A stretch of DNA of 64,000 bases from positions 62,001 through 126,000 of the forward strand of contig NZ_JAGGKG010000003.1 of the NCBI RefSeq assembly GCF_017873435.1, read 5' to 3'. Positions 1-7,997 of this stretch are shown one piece after another. The translations under genes were made by a program, and so were the position numbers. The notes beneath the pieces were generated by a model that had not been told where the DNA came from, searched no databases, and saw nothing but the letters and a program-made list of their open reading frames with translations. Each line of letters starts with the position of its first letter. The first letter of the stretch is position 1. This stretch comes from Paenibacillus turicensis. GTDB taxonomy: Bacteria > Bacillota > Bacilli > Paenibacillales > Paenibacillaceae.

Positions 1-245
1 TTTTTAGTCAAGCGAGATTTTTTACGAGCAGCTGCATTTTTATGGATTAATCCTTTAGTTACAGCCTTGTCCAACTTCTTAGTAGCAACGATAAGAGCTT
101 CTTTAGCAGCTTCTACTTCATTGCTCGCTAGAGCAGTATCAACAGTTTTAACAGCAGTACGCAAAGCAGACTTCTGAGAAGCGTTAAGCGCACGACGTTT
201 GTCATTTGTTTTTACGCGTTTGATAGCGGATTTAATGTTAGGCAT
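1..245 (-). CDS. rpsT: 30S ribosomal protein S20 (partial, C-terminus outside window)
   Basis: Small-subunit ribosomal protein that binds 16S rRNA early in 30S assembly. The minus-strand reading frame begins [18 protein letters not shown] and runs for 81 codons, very rich in Lys, Arg and Ala, to the window edge, where it still reads SRLTK; only the last few residues are missing. I chose the ATG at 245 because a strong AGGAGGTGA ribosome binding site lies just upstream, and the ATG five bases further out is out of frame. It is divergent from gpr, the usual Bacillales order. Confidence 0.95.
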   Translation of the reverse strand, partial: MPNIKSAIKRVKTNDKRRALNASQKSALRTAVKTVDTALASNEVEAAKEALIVATKKLDKAVTKGLIHKNAAARKKSRLTK

Positions 246-364
246 TGCATTCACCTCCTGTAAAGCATATAGTAACCCAGATGATTCACAACTTAAAATA
301 GTTTATCATGTGGTGGCATAAAAAGCAATAAATTGATGTTAATCTTTTCAAACCTATCGTTTTT

Positions 365-395
365 TGTATAAATGGCAGACATTTCTTGCACACTA
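365..395 (+). promoter_or_regulatory. Sigma-G/sigma-F type forespore promoter for gpr
   Basis: TGTATA (365-370) and CACACTA (389-395) are 18 bases apart and match the forespore consensus (about TGHATA, N17-18, CATACTA) except for one base in the -10. It sits 38 bases before the gpr start. gpr is a known forespore-expressed gene in Bacillus subtilis. The assignment is by consensus only. Confidence 0.55.
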
Positions 396-432
396 TAACC
401 TAAGTAACTCAAATAAGGAGGTTATGGTCTGT

Positions 433-1446
433 ATGACTCTTGATTTAAGCAAATATTCGGTACGCACAGATTTAGCGATAGAATCGAAAGCCTTTGCGGA
501 AGAAACGTTAGGTGCACCCATCTCTGGATTAATGGAGGATATTGAGGAGCATGATGGAATTAAGGTAACACGCTTAGATATTCAAAATGAAGAAGCCTCC
601 CAGAAAATTGGTAAAATAAAAGGGCATTATGTTACTTTTGAGGTTCCTGGTCTAAGAACTCAAGACACTGAACTACAGGACAAGGTTACACAATCATTTG
701 CAAAGGAGTTCGCTCAATTTTTAAAAACAATTGGGATAAAATCTGAAGCTAAAGTATTAATTGTTGGTTTAGGCAATTGGAATGTGACTCCAGATGCATT
801 AGGACCGTTAGTAGTTGAGAATATAATGGTGACAAGACATTTCTTTGAGTTAGTTCCCGATCAAGTTAATGAAGGATATCGTGAAGTGAGTGCCGTTGCC
901 CCTGGTGTTTTAGGAATTACAGGCATTGAATCCAGTGAAATTGTCCAAGGCATCGTTGAGCGGACGAAACCCGATCTTATAATTGCGATCGATGCACTTG
1001 CGTCACGTTCCTTAGAGCGTGTCAATACAACGATACAGGTTGCTGATATTGGGATACATCCTGGTTCAGGGATTGGCAATAAACGTCGTGGGTTAACCTA
1101 TGAGGTGCTAGGTGTGCCTTGTATTGCGATTGGTGTGCCTACCGTCTGCTATGCTTCAACGATTGTGAACAATGTATTTGATTTAATGAATCATCATTTT
1201 AGTGCTGAGACGGGTGGAAATCAGGCGCAAAGCAAACAAATTATGGGCCTTCTTACTGAACTATCTGAAAATGAGCGGTTAGGTTTAGTAAAGGAAGTGC
1301 TGGAACCGTTAGGGCATGATCTCATTGTTACGCCAAAGGAAATTGACAACTTCATTGAAGACATTGCCAATATTATCGCAAGTGGCCTAAATCAAGCATT
1401 ACATCAAGCGATTAACGACGAAAATGTAGGAGCATATACACATTAA
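433..1446 (+). CDS. gpr: GPR endopeptidase (germination protease)
   Basis: Spore protease that degrades small acid-soluble proteins during germination; made in the forespore as a zymogen that removes its own N-terminus. The 337-residue product carries the family signatures RTDLAIES near the N-terminus, VLIVGLGNWNVTPDALGP, APGVLGITGIESSEIV, and IDALASRSLERVNTTIQ followed by GIHPGSGIGNKR. The end, LGHDLIVTPKEIDNFIEDIAN, matches the B. subtilis protein closely. An upstream in-frame extension exists, but AAGGAGGT at 415-422 is spaced correctly only for the ATG at 433 (MTLDLSKYSVRTDL). It is preceded by a sigma-G-like promoter and followed by an intrinsic terminator, so it is a single-gene unit. 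Confidence 0.96.
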   Translation: MTLDLSKYSVRTDLAIESKAFAEETLGAPISGLMEDIEEHDGIKVTRLDIQNEEASQKIGKIKGHYVTFEVPGLRTQDTELQDKVTQSFAKEFAQFLKTIGIKSEAKVLIVGLGNWNVTPDALGPLVVENIMVTRHFFELVPDQVNEGYREVSAVAPGVLGITGIESSEIVQGIVERTKPDLIIAIDALASRSLERVNTTIQVADIGIHPGSGIGNKRRGLTYEVLGVPCIAIGVPTVCYASTIVNNVFDLMNHHFSAETGGNQAQSKQIMGLLTELSENERLGLVKEVLEPLGHDLIVTPKEIDNFIEDIANIIASGLNQALHQAINDENVGAYTH

Positions 1447-1514
1447 GAATACTCGACTATATGCCTAAATGTGTCAGTATCAACCAATTTAAAAAATTAA
1501 ATATCATTAAAAAG

Positions 1515-1546
1515 AGTCGTTATTAAAAAAATAACGGCTTTTTGTT
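1515..1546 (+). terminator. Intrinsic terminator after gpr
   Basis: Nine-base arms AGTCGTTAT (1515-1523) and ATAACGGCT (1531-1539), with one G-U pair and an A-rich loop, are followed by a T run. Confidence 0.8.
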
Positions 1547-1564
1547 GTTGAGTCACTAAAATTT

Positions 1565-1663
1565 ATTTCAACAGCGAGTGAAGCAACCCTCTTGAAGTAG
1601 CCACTCTCTGCACCGTAGCCTCCTACTCTATACTTTGTCAAGCACTGATTATTGTATTGAGCC
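1565..1663 (-). repeat. Dispersed intergenic repeat, copy A
   Basis: Read on the minus strand this begins GGCTCAATACAATAATCAG, continues with TGCTTGACAA, then GGCTACGGTGCAGAGAGTGGC, and ends near GCTTCACTCGCTGTTG. The same blocks recur at 7341, 16026, 42205 (minus) and 63913. It occupies most of the gap between the gpr terminator and spoIIP. The rest of that gap (1664-1793) holds only AT-rich sequence and the spoIIP leader. Confidence 0.75.
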
Positions 1664-1793
1664 TCTCTCTAATTCTCTATTTTCAGTTCTATATTTTGTG
1701 CTAGGTTCATAGATTTGAAATACAAAGACTTTAAAAGACTCACAAGTTTGATAAAGAACTAGTATTTGCACCATACCAAGGAGGCACAAATCT

Positions 1794-3080
1794 ATGAAAT
1801 TCCGCGCACTAAACATCGCCAAATTTAAAAGAAATGTTATGCATATATTAGCTATGGGACAAACCTTACTAGTATTATCGTTACTCTCTATTGTGTTTTT
1901 TGTATTGCTTGGAATAAGTGGTATTGCTGAAAAGCATTTGAATACATCTCCCGTTAGCTCTATGAAAGGACTAGCTAGCTCTCTATCAAGTCACTTTTTT
2001 ATTAATATGATCGGGATGGAATTGCCTCATAGTACAACAAGTGAGGATGGCTCCGTTTTTGATGGCAAAAAAATTGCGAATGTCGTTTTTCAAATGTTAA
2101 CGGATGTTAACCCCTCAGATCCTAAAAGCTTGCTAGCAAGAGAAATACCGGCGCTTGGTGCGGATAGTCCCATTTTATTACGTGCAGGCTCAGGTAATGA
2201 TGGAACTTCAGCTCCAGAGGATTATCGTACAGATGAGACAGCACCACATGACATTGGACAGCAGTCAGAGGTAGACCCCTCAGATCCTACAAGTCCGACA
2301 GAACCAAAGGACCCACAGGGGAATTCGCAGCCCAACAAAGAGCCCAACACGTCCCCCCCTGGAAAAACCGACCCTACTTCACCAGAAAAAGATCCAAACC
2401 AACAAGAAGTTAAGCTTACAGGCAAAAATATAGTGATGATTTATCATTCTCACCCACAAGAATCATATAATCCATTAATAGGGAAGGAAAGTAAAAACCC
2501 TGGCTCCTCTGATCCTAAAAAAAATATCGCGGTGGTAGGAGACATGTTGAAAACAGAATTAGAGCGTAATGGTATCGACACGTTGCATAAAGTTCAAGAT
2601 TACGCCTCAACGGTTAGTAATTATAACTATAACTATTCCTACAAATATTCACGAGAAACGGTCAAAAAAGCGATGGCTGAAAATGGACAGCTGGAGTATT
2701 TTATCGATATTCATCGGGATTCACAACGTCATGGTAAAACAACAACAACGATTAATGGTGAAAGCTATGCACAGGTTTATTTTATAATCGGGCATGGTAA
2801 CAAAAATTGGCAGAAAAATGAACAGTTTGCTAGTTCTATTCACGAACGAATGGAAAAGGATTACCCTGGACTTTCGCGTGGAATTTGGGGTAAAACATCT
2901 AGCCAAGGTAACGGCGAATACAATCAATCCTTATCTGAAAATAGCATTTTAATTGAAATCGGTGGCATCGACAATAGCAAGGAGGAATTAGCGAGAACAA
3001 CGAAAGTACTTGCAGATATTTTATCAAATATTTTTTGGGAAGCTCAAGATGCTAAGAAGGTTGATGGCAAAGGGAAATAA
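1794..3080 (+). CDS. spoIIP: Stage II sporulation protein P (peptidoglycan hydrolase)
   Basis: Cell-wall amidase/endopeptidase that acts with SpoIID and SpoIIM to thin septal peptidoglycan and drive engulfment of the forespore. The 428 residues show an N-terminal membrane anchor at about 20-42, then a Pro/Asp/Ser-rich linker at roughly 150-205. The SpoIIP catalytic domain follows, with IYHSHPQESY near residue 217 (the family's metal/catalytic His-Glu motif) and YFIDIHRDSQR near 302. The C-terminal SILIEIGGIDNSKEELARTT matches the family. AAGGAGG is 9 bases before the ATG. In B. subtilis spoIIP is in the mother-cell sigma-E regulon. A CATAGAT with an upstream ATATT at 1691-1714 is only a weak match here because the spacing is short. 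The low-complexity linker is longer than I remember for B. subtilis. Confidence 0.94.
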   Translation: MKFRALNIAKFKRNVMHILAMGQTLLVLSLLSIVFFVLLGISGIAEKHLNTSPVSSMKGLASSLSSHFFINMIGMELPHSTTSEDGSVFDGKKIANVVFQMLTDVNPSDPKSLLAREIPALGADSPILLRAGSGNDGTSAPEDYRTDETAPHDIGQQSEVDPSDPTSPTEPKDPQGNSQPNKEPNTSPPGKTDPTSPEKDPNQQEVKLTGKNIVMIYHSHPQESYNPLIGKESKNPGSSDPKKNIAVVGDMLKTELERNGIDTLHKVQDYASTVSNYNYNYSYKYSRETVKKAMAENGQLEYFIDIHRDSQRHGKTTTTINGESYAQVYFIIGHGNKNWQKNEQFASSIHERMEKDYPGLSRGIWGKTSSQGNGEYNQSLSENSILIEIGGIDNSKEELARTTKVLADILSNIFWEAQDAKKVDGKGK

Positions 3081-3145
3081 CATTTTGAACCTGTTGAGGT
3101 TGGATGCTTAAATTTTAGACTTATAACTTTTTGGGGGTGGAAGGG

Positions 3146-3565
3146 ATGTCAAACGACATAAAAAAATTGTTTTTGTATGGTGTGTTGCTGGTTGCAGGGG
3201 TTACCTTTGGCATGCAGCTAGCAGAGTCGGGAAATAAAGATACGTATGGTGCACCACAATATTACGTTCAGCAGGGTCAAGTTCAAACCCAGCAAAACCA
3301 GCAATCCGAGCAAACGGCTCAAAGTGGGCAACTAGGGCAAGTACAACAGGGTCAACAAGTACAGCAAGGACAACAAGGACAGCAACTGCAGGCTCAGTCA
3401 CCACCTTCTACAGCACCAACAATAACAGCACCTGCAGATATTTTGCTACCACCAGCTACTAAGCCTTCAGTAGATAAGTTTGCCGATAAAACAGCTAATT
3501 TACTTCAAAAGTTGTCTAAGCAAGGTATACATTGGGTTGCTTCATTATTTGGGACTGCTGAATAA
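3146..3565 (+). CDS. YqxA-like small membrane protein (DUF3679 position), Gln-rich
   Basis: The 139-residue product has one N-terminal membrane segment (about residues 7-23, LFLYGVLLVAGVTFGMQLA) followed by a Gln-rich low-complexity tract with repeated QGQQVQQGQQGQQ-like units (about 37-85) and a short amphipathic C-terminal region. Its position directly after spoIIP and its hydrophobic segment ending in GMQxAxxG match YqxA (DUF3679) of B. subtilis, where the order is gpr-spoIIP-yqxA-lepA. No biochemical role is known to me. The start is the ATG at 3146, behind GGGGGTGG. The Gln tract has no counterpart that I recall in YqxA, so this may be a lineage-specific expansion. Confidence 0.7.
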   Translation: MSNDIKKLFLYGVLLVAGVTFGMQLAESGNKDTYGAPQYYVQQGQVQTQQNQQSEQTAQSGQLGQVQQGQQVQQGQQGQQLQAQSPPSTAPTITAPADILLPPATKPSVDKFADKTANLLQKLSKQGIHWVASLFGTAE

Positions 3566-3573
3566 TTAGCATG

Positions 3574-3603
3574 TTACATTGTCCCCGTTCGGTTTGATAT
3601 AAT
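3574..3603 (+). promoter_or_regulatory. Sigma-A promoter for the LacI regulator gene
   Basis: TTACAT (3574-3579) and a perfect TATAAT (3598-3603) are 18 bases apart, 51 bases upstream of the GTG start of the LacI gene. Confidence 0.6.
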
Positions 3604-3654
3604 AAGTGTTAGATTGTTTTAGATGAGATTGAGCCGAGCCGGAGGGAATATGAA

Positions 3655-4731
3655 GTGAAGAAGATTACAATGCAACAGATTGCGGATTATTTAGGCGTAT
3701 CAAAATTTGTGGTGTCTAAGGCGTTATCTGGCAAGGAAGGTGTACATGAAGCTACACGTGCAAGAGTAATTGAAGCGGCAAGTCAATTAGGTTATTTTGC
3801 ACAAAAAAATAGATATGCATCTGCCAAGCGATTGATGGAGGCAGAGAATTTAGAAGGTAAAAAGACTGTGCTTGTATTAATGCCTAATATTCGTTTTCAA
3901 AATAAGGATTCGTTATATTGGGGCAAAGTGCTGGAGGGGATCTCTCAGGAACTCGACAACCAAGGTCTAGGGATGATTATTATGTCTGAGTCTAAAGGAG
4001 AGCACATTATAAGTGCCTTGAATCCGCAAGGCTTATTAGGGATCATTGGTGTTGGGCAAATTGAAACCTCACTTTTACTTGAGGTGCGGGCATTGGACTT
4101 ACCGATGGTATTCGTAGATCATGAAGATCAATTAATTCCATGTGACACGATATTCGCTAACAATATGGATGGAATGGCAATGCTAGTGAATCACCTTATC
4201 GGTTTAGGTCATCGCCAGTTGCACTTTTTAGGTAATTCATCCTTTTCAAGTAGCTTTCGCGATCGTTGGATCGGTTATCGACAGGTGCTAGAGGATCACG
4301 ACCTTATTCCGCAGGATCGTCATGACCCCATGTTAAAGCTACGTGATATTGATAGTCGTGGATATGAAGAAGAGGTGACACTTTGGATTAAAAGACAAAA
4401 AGCCGCAGGAAAGCTTCCTACAGCCTTAATCTGTGCAAACGATCATATTGCGCTCACAGTGATACAGCTTTTAACTCAATTAGGTGTACAGGTTCCAGCG
4501 AAAATGACCGTCACTGGCTTTGATAATATTGCTGATGCTGCACTGTCTAAGCCAACCTTAACTACTGTAGATGTACCTAAAGAGCAGCTTGGTAAAGTCG
4601 CTGTCATCAAGCTGTTAAATCGTGTTGCAAATTCCTCGACAATCTTTGAAAAAACATTGTTATCCGTTGAGCTTGTCCCACGTGAATCAAGTCATGCCTT
4701 AGAGCAGATCACACAGGAGACATTATTTTAA
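3655..4731 (+). CDS. LacI-family transcriptional regulator
   Basis: DNA-binding sugar-responsive regulator of 358 residues. The N-terminal helix-turn-helix reads ITMQQIADYLGVSKFVVSKA, the LacI signature, followed by the hinge. The periplasmic-binding-like sensor domain includes VLVLMPNIRF, FVDHEDQLIPCDTIFANN and the C-terminal VTGFDNIADAALSKPTLTTV, typical of the family. It starts at GTG with GGAGGG 8 bases upstream. It points toward the phosphorylase/epimerase pair on the opposite strand, so it is a plausible regulator of that operon. The ligand is inferred (a manno- or gluco-disaccharide) and not shown by sequence. The partner regulator at 12133-13167 has a similar VTVSKALSDKEGVS helix, so the two may be paralogues. 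Confidence 0.92.
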   Translation: MKKITMQQIADYLGVSKFVVSKALSGKEGVHEATRARVIEAASQLGYFAQKNRYASAKRLMEAENLEGKKTVLVLMPNIRFQNKDSLYWGKVLEGISQELDNQGLGMIIMSESKGEHIISALNPQGLLGIIGVGQIETSLLLEVRALDLPMVFVDHEDQLIPCDTIFANNMDGMAMLVNHLIGLGHRQLHFLGNSSFSSSFRDRWIGYRQVLEDHDLIPQDRHDPMLKLRDIDSRGYEEEVTLWIKRQKAAGKLPTALICANDHIALTVIQLLTQLGVQVPAKMTVTGFDNIADAALSKPTLTTVDVPKEQLGKVAVIKLLNRVANSSTIFEKTLLSVELVPRESSHALEQITQETLF

Positions 4732-4778
4732 ACAAGACAAGGATATATTATTCTAAATGGCATTAGCACCTTCGAGTC

Positions 4779-5966
4779 TTATTGATTGTTGTGCAAGTAA
4801 GATAAATTTCTTTGAATAAAAGAGTTACGTTGCTCTACACAAGCAAAAGAGCGTAAGGCGTCTTGGGGTGTATTTTTTACGTAATCTAGCAGCTTTTTAA
4901 TAGAGGTTGTCGCCACATGAATTTTTGTATCTGACGAAGCATAATAAATGTAGACCTCACCATTGTCCCTAGCGATAACTCCATTACAAAATACAACATT
5001 GGAAACGTCACCCACACGTTCCTCGTCTTCAGGTGCAAGGAGATACCCACCTGGAGCGTAAATGATACGCCACGGCTCATGCAAGTCCGTTAAAAACGAA
5101 TATAACACATAACGCAAGCCAGCCGCGGTATTTCGTACCCCATGCGCAATATGAAGCCATCCCTCTGGTGTGCGGATTGGGGCAGGCCCTTGCCCATTTT
5201 TTACTTCCTTGATGGTATGATACTGACGTTCATCTATAATAATTTCTTTTTCAATAACTGCATGCTCAATGTTTTTTGCAAGTCCCCAGCCGATGCCCCC
5301 GCCTGATCCAGTACTAATAAAACCATCCTGTGGTCGTGTATAAAAAGCATATTGTCCATTTATAAATTCGGGGTGTAACACAACATTGCGCTGTTGTGGG
5401 GAAGGGGTGATCAAATCATCTAGCCGCTCCCATTCCTTTAAATCGGTTGTTCTTGCAATCCCACAAGCCGCAACCGCACTTGAAAGGTCACCACTAGGCG
5501 CATTTGGGTCTTTACGTTCTGTGCAAAACAGTCCATAAATATAGCCATCCTCATGTTTACATAAACGCATGTCATAAATGTTAATGTCAGGCTGATCGCA
5601 CTCAGGCATTACAATAGGATAGTCCCAAAACCTAAAGCCCTCTGTAGGGGAACTGCTTTCAGCAATAGCAAAAAATGATTTGCGATCCACCCCTTCGACA
5701 CGTACAGCTAATAAATAACGTCCGTCAATCTCAATTGCGCCAGGATTAAAAACAGCGTTAATGCCCATACGCTCCATAAAATAAGGGTTAGTGTCAGGAT
5801 TAAAATCATATCTCCAAAATAAAGGGGTGTGGGCTGCAGTTAATATGGGATGCTCGTAACGTTGAAATACTCCGTTGCTAAGTGTCAGTGGGAGATTGGG
5901 ACGTGATATAAGCTGTTCATAATGATTACTGAGTACATATTTACGTTGTTCAAATACAGTTGCCAT
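4779..5966 (-). CDS. 4-O-beta-D-mannosyl-D-glucose phosphorylase (GH130 subfamily 1)
   Basis: Phosphorolyses beta-1,4-mannosyl-glucose to alpha-mannose-1-phosphate and glucose in the cytoplasm. The 395-residue length is right for this subfamily. GH130 five-blade propeller motifs are visible: [51 protein letters not shown] with the presumed general-acid Asp near 132, [36 protein letters not shown], and [20 protein letters not shown]. The gene is 47 bases downstream of the cellobiose 2-epimerase gene on the same strand. That epimerase turns beta-1,4-mannobiose into the substrate of this phosphorylase, the pairing described for mannan catabolism in Bacteroides. The ATG at 5966 is behind GGAGG. 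Confidence is high for GH130 and good for the exact substrate because of the neighbour. Confidence 0.88.
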   Translation of the reverse strand: MATVFEQRKYVLSNHYEQLISRPNLPLTLSNGVFQRYEHPILTAAHTPLFWRYDFNPDTNPYFMERMGINAVFNPGAIEIDGRYLLAVRVEGVDRKSFFAIAESSSPTEGFRFWDYPIVMPECDQPDINIYDMRLCKHEDGYIYGLFCTERKDPNAPSGDLSSAVAACGIARTTDLKEWERLDDLITPSPQQRNVVLHPEFINGQYAFYTRPQDGFISTGSGGGIGWGLAKNIEHAVIEKEIIIDERQYHTIKEVKNGQGPAPIRTPEGWLHIAHGVRNTAAGLRYVLYSFLTDLHEPWRIIYAPGGYLLAPEDEERVGDVSNVVFCNGVIARDNGEVYIYYASSDTKIHVATTSIKKLLDYVKNTPQDALRSFACVEQRNSFIQRNLSYLHNNQ

Positions 5967-6013
5967 CGAAGAACCTCCATTTTAAGAGTTTACTTTTTCT
6001 AAAATATAGAAAA

Positions 6014-7231
6014 CTAGTTACTTACATCATCACATGAGATGGATAAGCGGCGCAACATCTCTATACACGCTCTACTGTTGTGATAGGGACATTTCCATGC
6101 GCTTAGTTTAGGTTCATTTGGCAACGGCTTGCCGCTTGGGTCAACACCCCATACCCATTCTCCATGTACAGGATCAACGATGTAATTTTGAATAAAATGC
6201 CATGAGTTTAGGGCAGCATCATAAAACCGTGGATCATCTGTAAGCTGAAAGGCATTATAGAATCCAACCATCGCTTCGGCTTGGGGCCACCAATCCTTGT
6301 TAGCATTTGTTATGCCGTGCTCGTTACCTTCATTCCAAATGCCACCGTCTTGGTCAACTCCTTCATGAAGTGTTGCATTCGCCATTGAAATGACAATACC
6401 TCTCACTTTGGCCAACAATTTTTCATTCCCAAGCACTTGAGCAGCTTCATATAATAGCCAGCTGCCCTCAATGTCATGGCCATATGAGATCGCATTGCTT
6501 TTGCTATTCCATTGCTCATCAAAAAATAGTAAAAAGTGATGATGATTTTGATTAATAATATGATGAAGCGTAATTTCTATTAATTCAGTTAACTTTTGCC
6601 CTAAAAGTGGAGATTTCCACACCCGATAAAGATGAGTGTAGGCTTCTAAAACATGCAGATGGGTGTTCATCGATTTTTTCTCATTCAGGTCCTTATCACT
6701 TAATGAAAAATGGTCCGTTACACTCCATTCCCTTGAGAATGCTTCAAAGTAACCTCTGTGCTCTGCATCATAGCTATGTTGTTCTAGCAAATGGAATAAA
6801 GCAATTCCGTTAACTAATGCAACCTCGCAACCCGTAGCTAAAAAATACTCTGTCAAAGCATAAATAACAAAGGCTTGCCCGTACACCTGTTTTTTGGCTT
6901 CTATTGGATTTCCTTTATAGTCGATTAGCCAATAAAAACCTCTATATTGTTCATCTGCAAATAACTCAAATAAGGAGGTATAGGCGTAGTGCGCCATGTT
7001 TAAATAGTCCTGTTTATCGGTAAAGCGATAGGCAGCGGAAAAGGTCCATAATATACGAGCAGCAAGGACGAGGCTTTTATTTGCGTCGTGAACAACGGTC
7101 ATATCCTGATTGATTTGCCCAATAAAGCCGCCATGTTTAACATCTTTGGCGTGTGTTAACCAAAACGGTAAAATGTTAGCTTCAAGCTCCTTCTGTAAGG
7201 CTTGCTTCCAATTTTCAATATCGACATGCAT
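6014..7231 (-). CDS. Cellobiose 2-epimerase (AGE family)
   Basis: Reversibly epimerises the reducing-end sugar of beta-1,4 disaccharides (mannobiose to mannosyl-glucose, cellobiose to glucosyl-mannose). The 405 residues form the (alpha/alpha)6 barrel of the N-acylglucosamine 2-epimerase superfamily. Visible motifs include KHGGFIGQI, LAARILWTFSAAYR, NTHLHVLEAYTHLYRVW, SYGHDIEGSWLLYEA, NKDWWPQAEAMVGF and WKCPYHNSRACIEML; the His residues in the THLHVLEA, GHDIEGSW and YHNSRAC blocks correspond to known catalytic positions. AAAGGAGTGA precedes the ATG. It is the first gene of a two-gene minus-strand operon with the mannosylglucose phosphorylase. A 14-base perfect palindrome lies about 50 bases upstream of its start. 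Confidence 0.9.
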   Translation of the reverse strand: MHVDIENWKQALQKELEANILPFWLTHAKDVKHGGFIGQINQDMTVVHDANKSLVLAARILWTFSAAYRFTDKQDYLNMAHYAYTSLFELFADEQYRGFYWLIDYKGNPIEAKKQVYGQAFVIYALTEYFLATGCEVALVNGIALFHLLEQHSYDAEHRGYFEAFSREWSVTDHFSLSDKDLNEKKSMNTHLHVLEAYTHLYRVWKSPLLGQKLTELIEITLHHIINQNHHHFLLFFDEQWNSKSNAISYGHDIEGSWLLYEAAQVLGNEKLLAKVRGIVISMANATLHEGVDQDGGIWNEGNEHGITNANKDWWPQAEAMVGFYNAFQLTDDPRFYDAALNSWHFIQNYIVDPVHGEWVWGVDPSGKPLPNEPKLSAWKCPYHNSRACIEMLRRLSISCDDVSN

Positions 7232-7277
7232 AACAAGCTCACTCCTTTTATTGCTTGTTTGTTATTTTATTTTATTG

Positions 7278-7291
7278 TTGTTATATAACAA
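7278..7291. promoter_or_regulatory. Perfect palindrome, candidate operator of the epimerase-phosphorylase operon
   Basis: TTGTTATATAACAA is a perfect 14-base palindrome 47-60 bases upstream of the epimerase start codon. It is in the right place for a repressor site, but it lacks the central CG of classic LacI-family operators. Given the AT-rich context, chance is possible. Confidence 0.4.
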
Positions 7292-7340
7292 TATAATTGA
7301 ATTCACATTTCTTTATGACATAAAACTAATTTTTGTTAAA

Positions 7341-7445
7341 GGCTCAATATAGTGATCAGTGCTTGACAGTGTGATGCGAGAAGAAGATACGATGCAGAGA
7401 GTGGCTCCCCTCCGCTATGTTTGCTTATTGTCAAGTACTGATTTT
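7341..7445 (+). repeat. Dispersed intergenic repeat, copy B
   Basis: Begins GGCTCAATATAGTGATCAGT, contains GCTTGACAGT, GATGCAGAGAGTGGCTC and then CCTCCGCTATGTTTGCTTAT, and ends TTGTCAAGTACTGATTTT. The inner ends, ATCAGTGCTTGACA and TGTCAAGTACTGAT, are inverted repeats. It lies between the epimerase promoter and the Imm33-like gene. The right half is nearly identical to part of copy D. Confidence 0.8.
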
Positions 7446-7506
7446 AAGGCTTTTTATAAACTGATTAAAGAATTAATAATAATCTGAAATGGAGACGTTT
7501 AGCTAG

Positions 7507-7857
7507 ATGAGAGAGCATACTTTAAATCAACAAAAACAAATGTGCACCAAATATAATGCTACCTTTTGTGAAGCTCCTAGTCATTTAAAAGTAGGAATAT
7601 CTTTAAATGTAAAGGAGGGGATAATACCGATTCATGGCTTGCGTATTCAGCCTGAAAATAGTACAACGGGCTGGTATATATGGGCAGGAGAAGAGATGTC
7701 ACAAGCTGATGATTTTTTTGTTCCTTTACATGTTGAACATGTTGAAGAGTGGGTGCCTGGTATTGAGAAGTATTTAGGTCTTAGTCCTGGCTGGCGATTT
7801 ATAATTGCAGATGACTATGAAGATGTATGGTTTGACGAAGCGATTTTAAAATCTTAA
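7507..7857 (+). CDS. Imm33-like immunity-domain protein
   Basis: Small soluble protein of 116 residues. The segment LKVGISLNVKEGIIPIHGLR, then TTGWYIWAGEE, FFVPLHVEHVEEW, and YLGLSPGWRFIIADDYEDVWFD resembles proteins annotated as Imm33-domain immunity proteins, which are predicted to neutralise polymorphic toxins. It stands alone: there is no toxin gene with a recognisable export or nuclease domain beside it, so an immunity role is only inferred from family annotation. The ATG is behind GGAGA. A strong hairpin follows at once. The gene converges with the amidohydrolase gene. Confidence 0.6.
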   Translation: MREHTLNQQKQMCTKYNATFCEAPSHLKVGISLNVKEGIIPIHGLRIQPENSTTGWYIWAGEEMSQADDFFVPLHVEHVEEWVPGIEKYLGLSPGWRFIIADDYEDVWFDEAILKS

Positions 7858-7859
7858 AA

Positions 7860-7920
7860 AAGCATCCAACTAATTGTGATGTAAGCGATGCTTTTCCCCA
7901 GCTAGTTGGATGCTTATTCT
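7860..7920 (+). terminator. Intrinsic terminator after the Imm33-like gene
   Basis: Perfect 13-base arms AAGCATCCAACTA (7860-7872) and TAGTTGGATGCTT (7903-7915) are followed by a T-rich stretch. The loop is unusually long (30 bases) and contains a repeat of the arm's GATGCTTTT. Confidence 0.75.
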
Positions 7921-7997
7921 TTTATTTATTGTAGCTATTATTGCTATTATGGCTAATGTTGCTTTCGTATTGGCTGTCGTTAGCGTATATGCTAAAC

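Noticed and set aside
1772..1785. CATACCA as a sigma-E -10 for spoIIP
   Set aside because: It overlaps the ribosome binding site region, leaving no room for a leader with an intact AAGGAGG.
2222..2425. Minus-strand open frame inside spoIIP
   Set aside because: It mirrors the Pro/Asp-rich linker codons of spoIIP and has no binding site or recognisable motif.
3290..3395. Possible tandem DNA repeat (CAACAAGGACAACAAGGACA-like)
   Set aside because: It is the coding sequence of the Gln-rich tract in the YqxA-like protein, not an independent repeat element.
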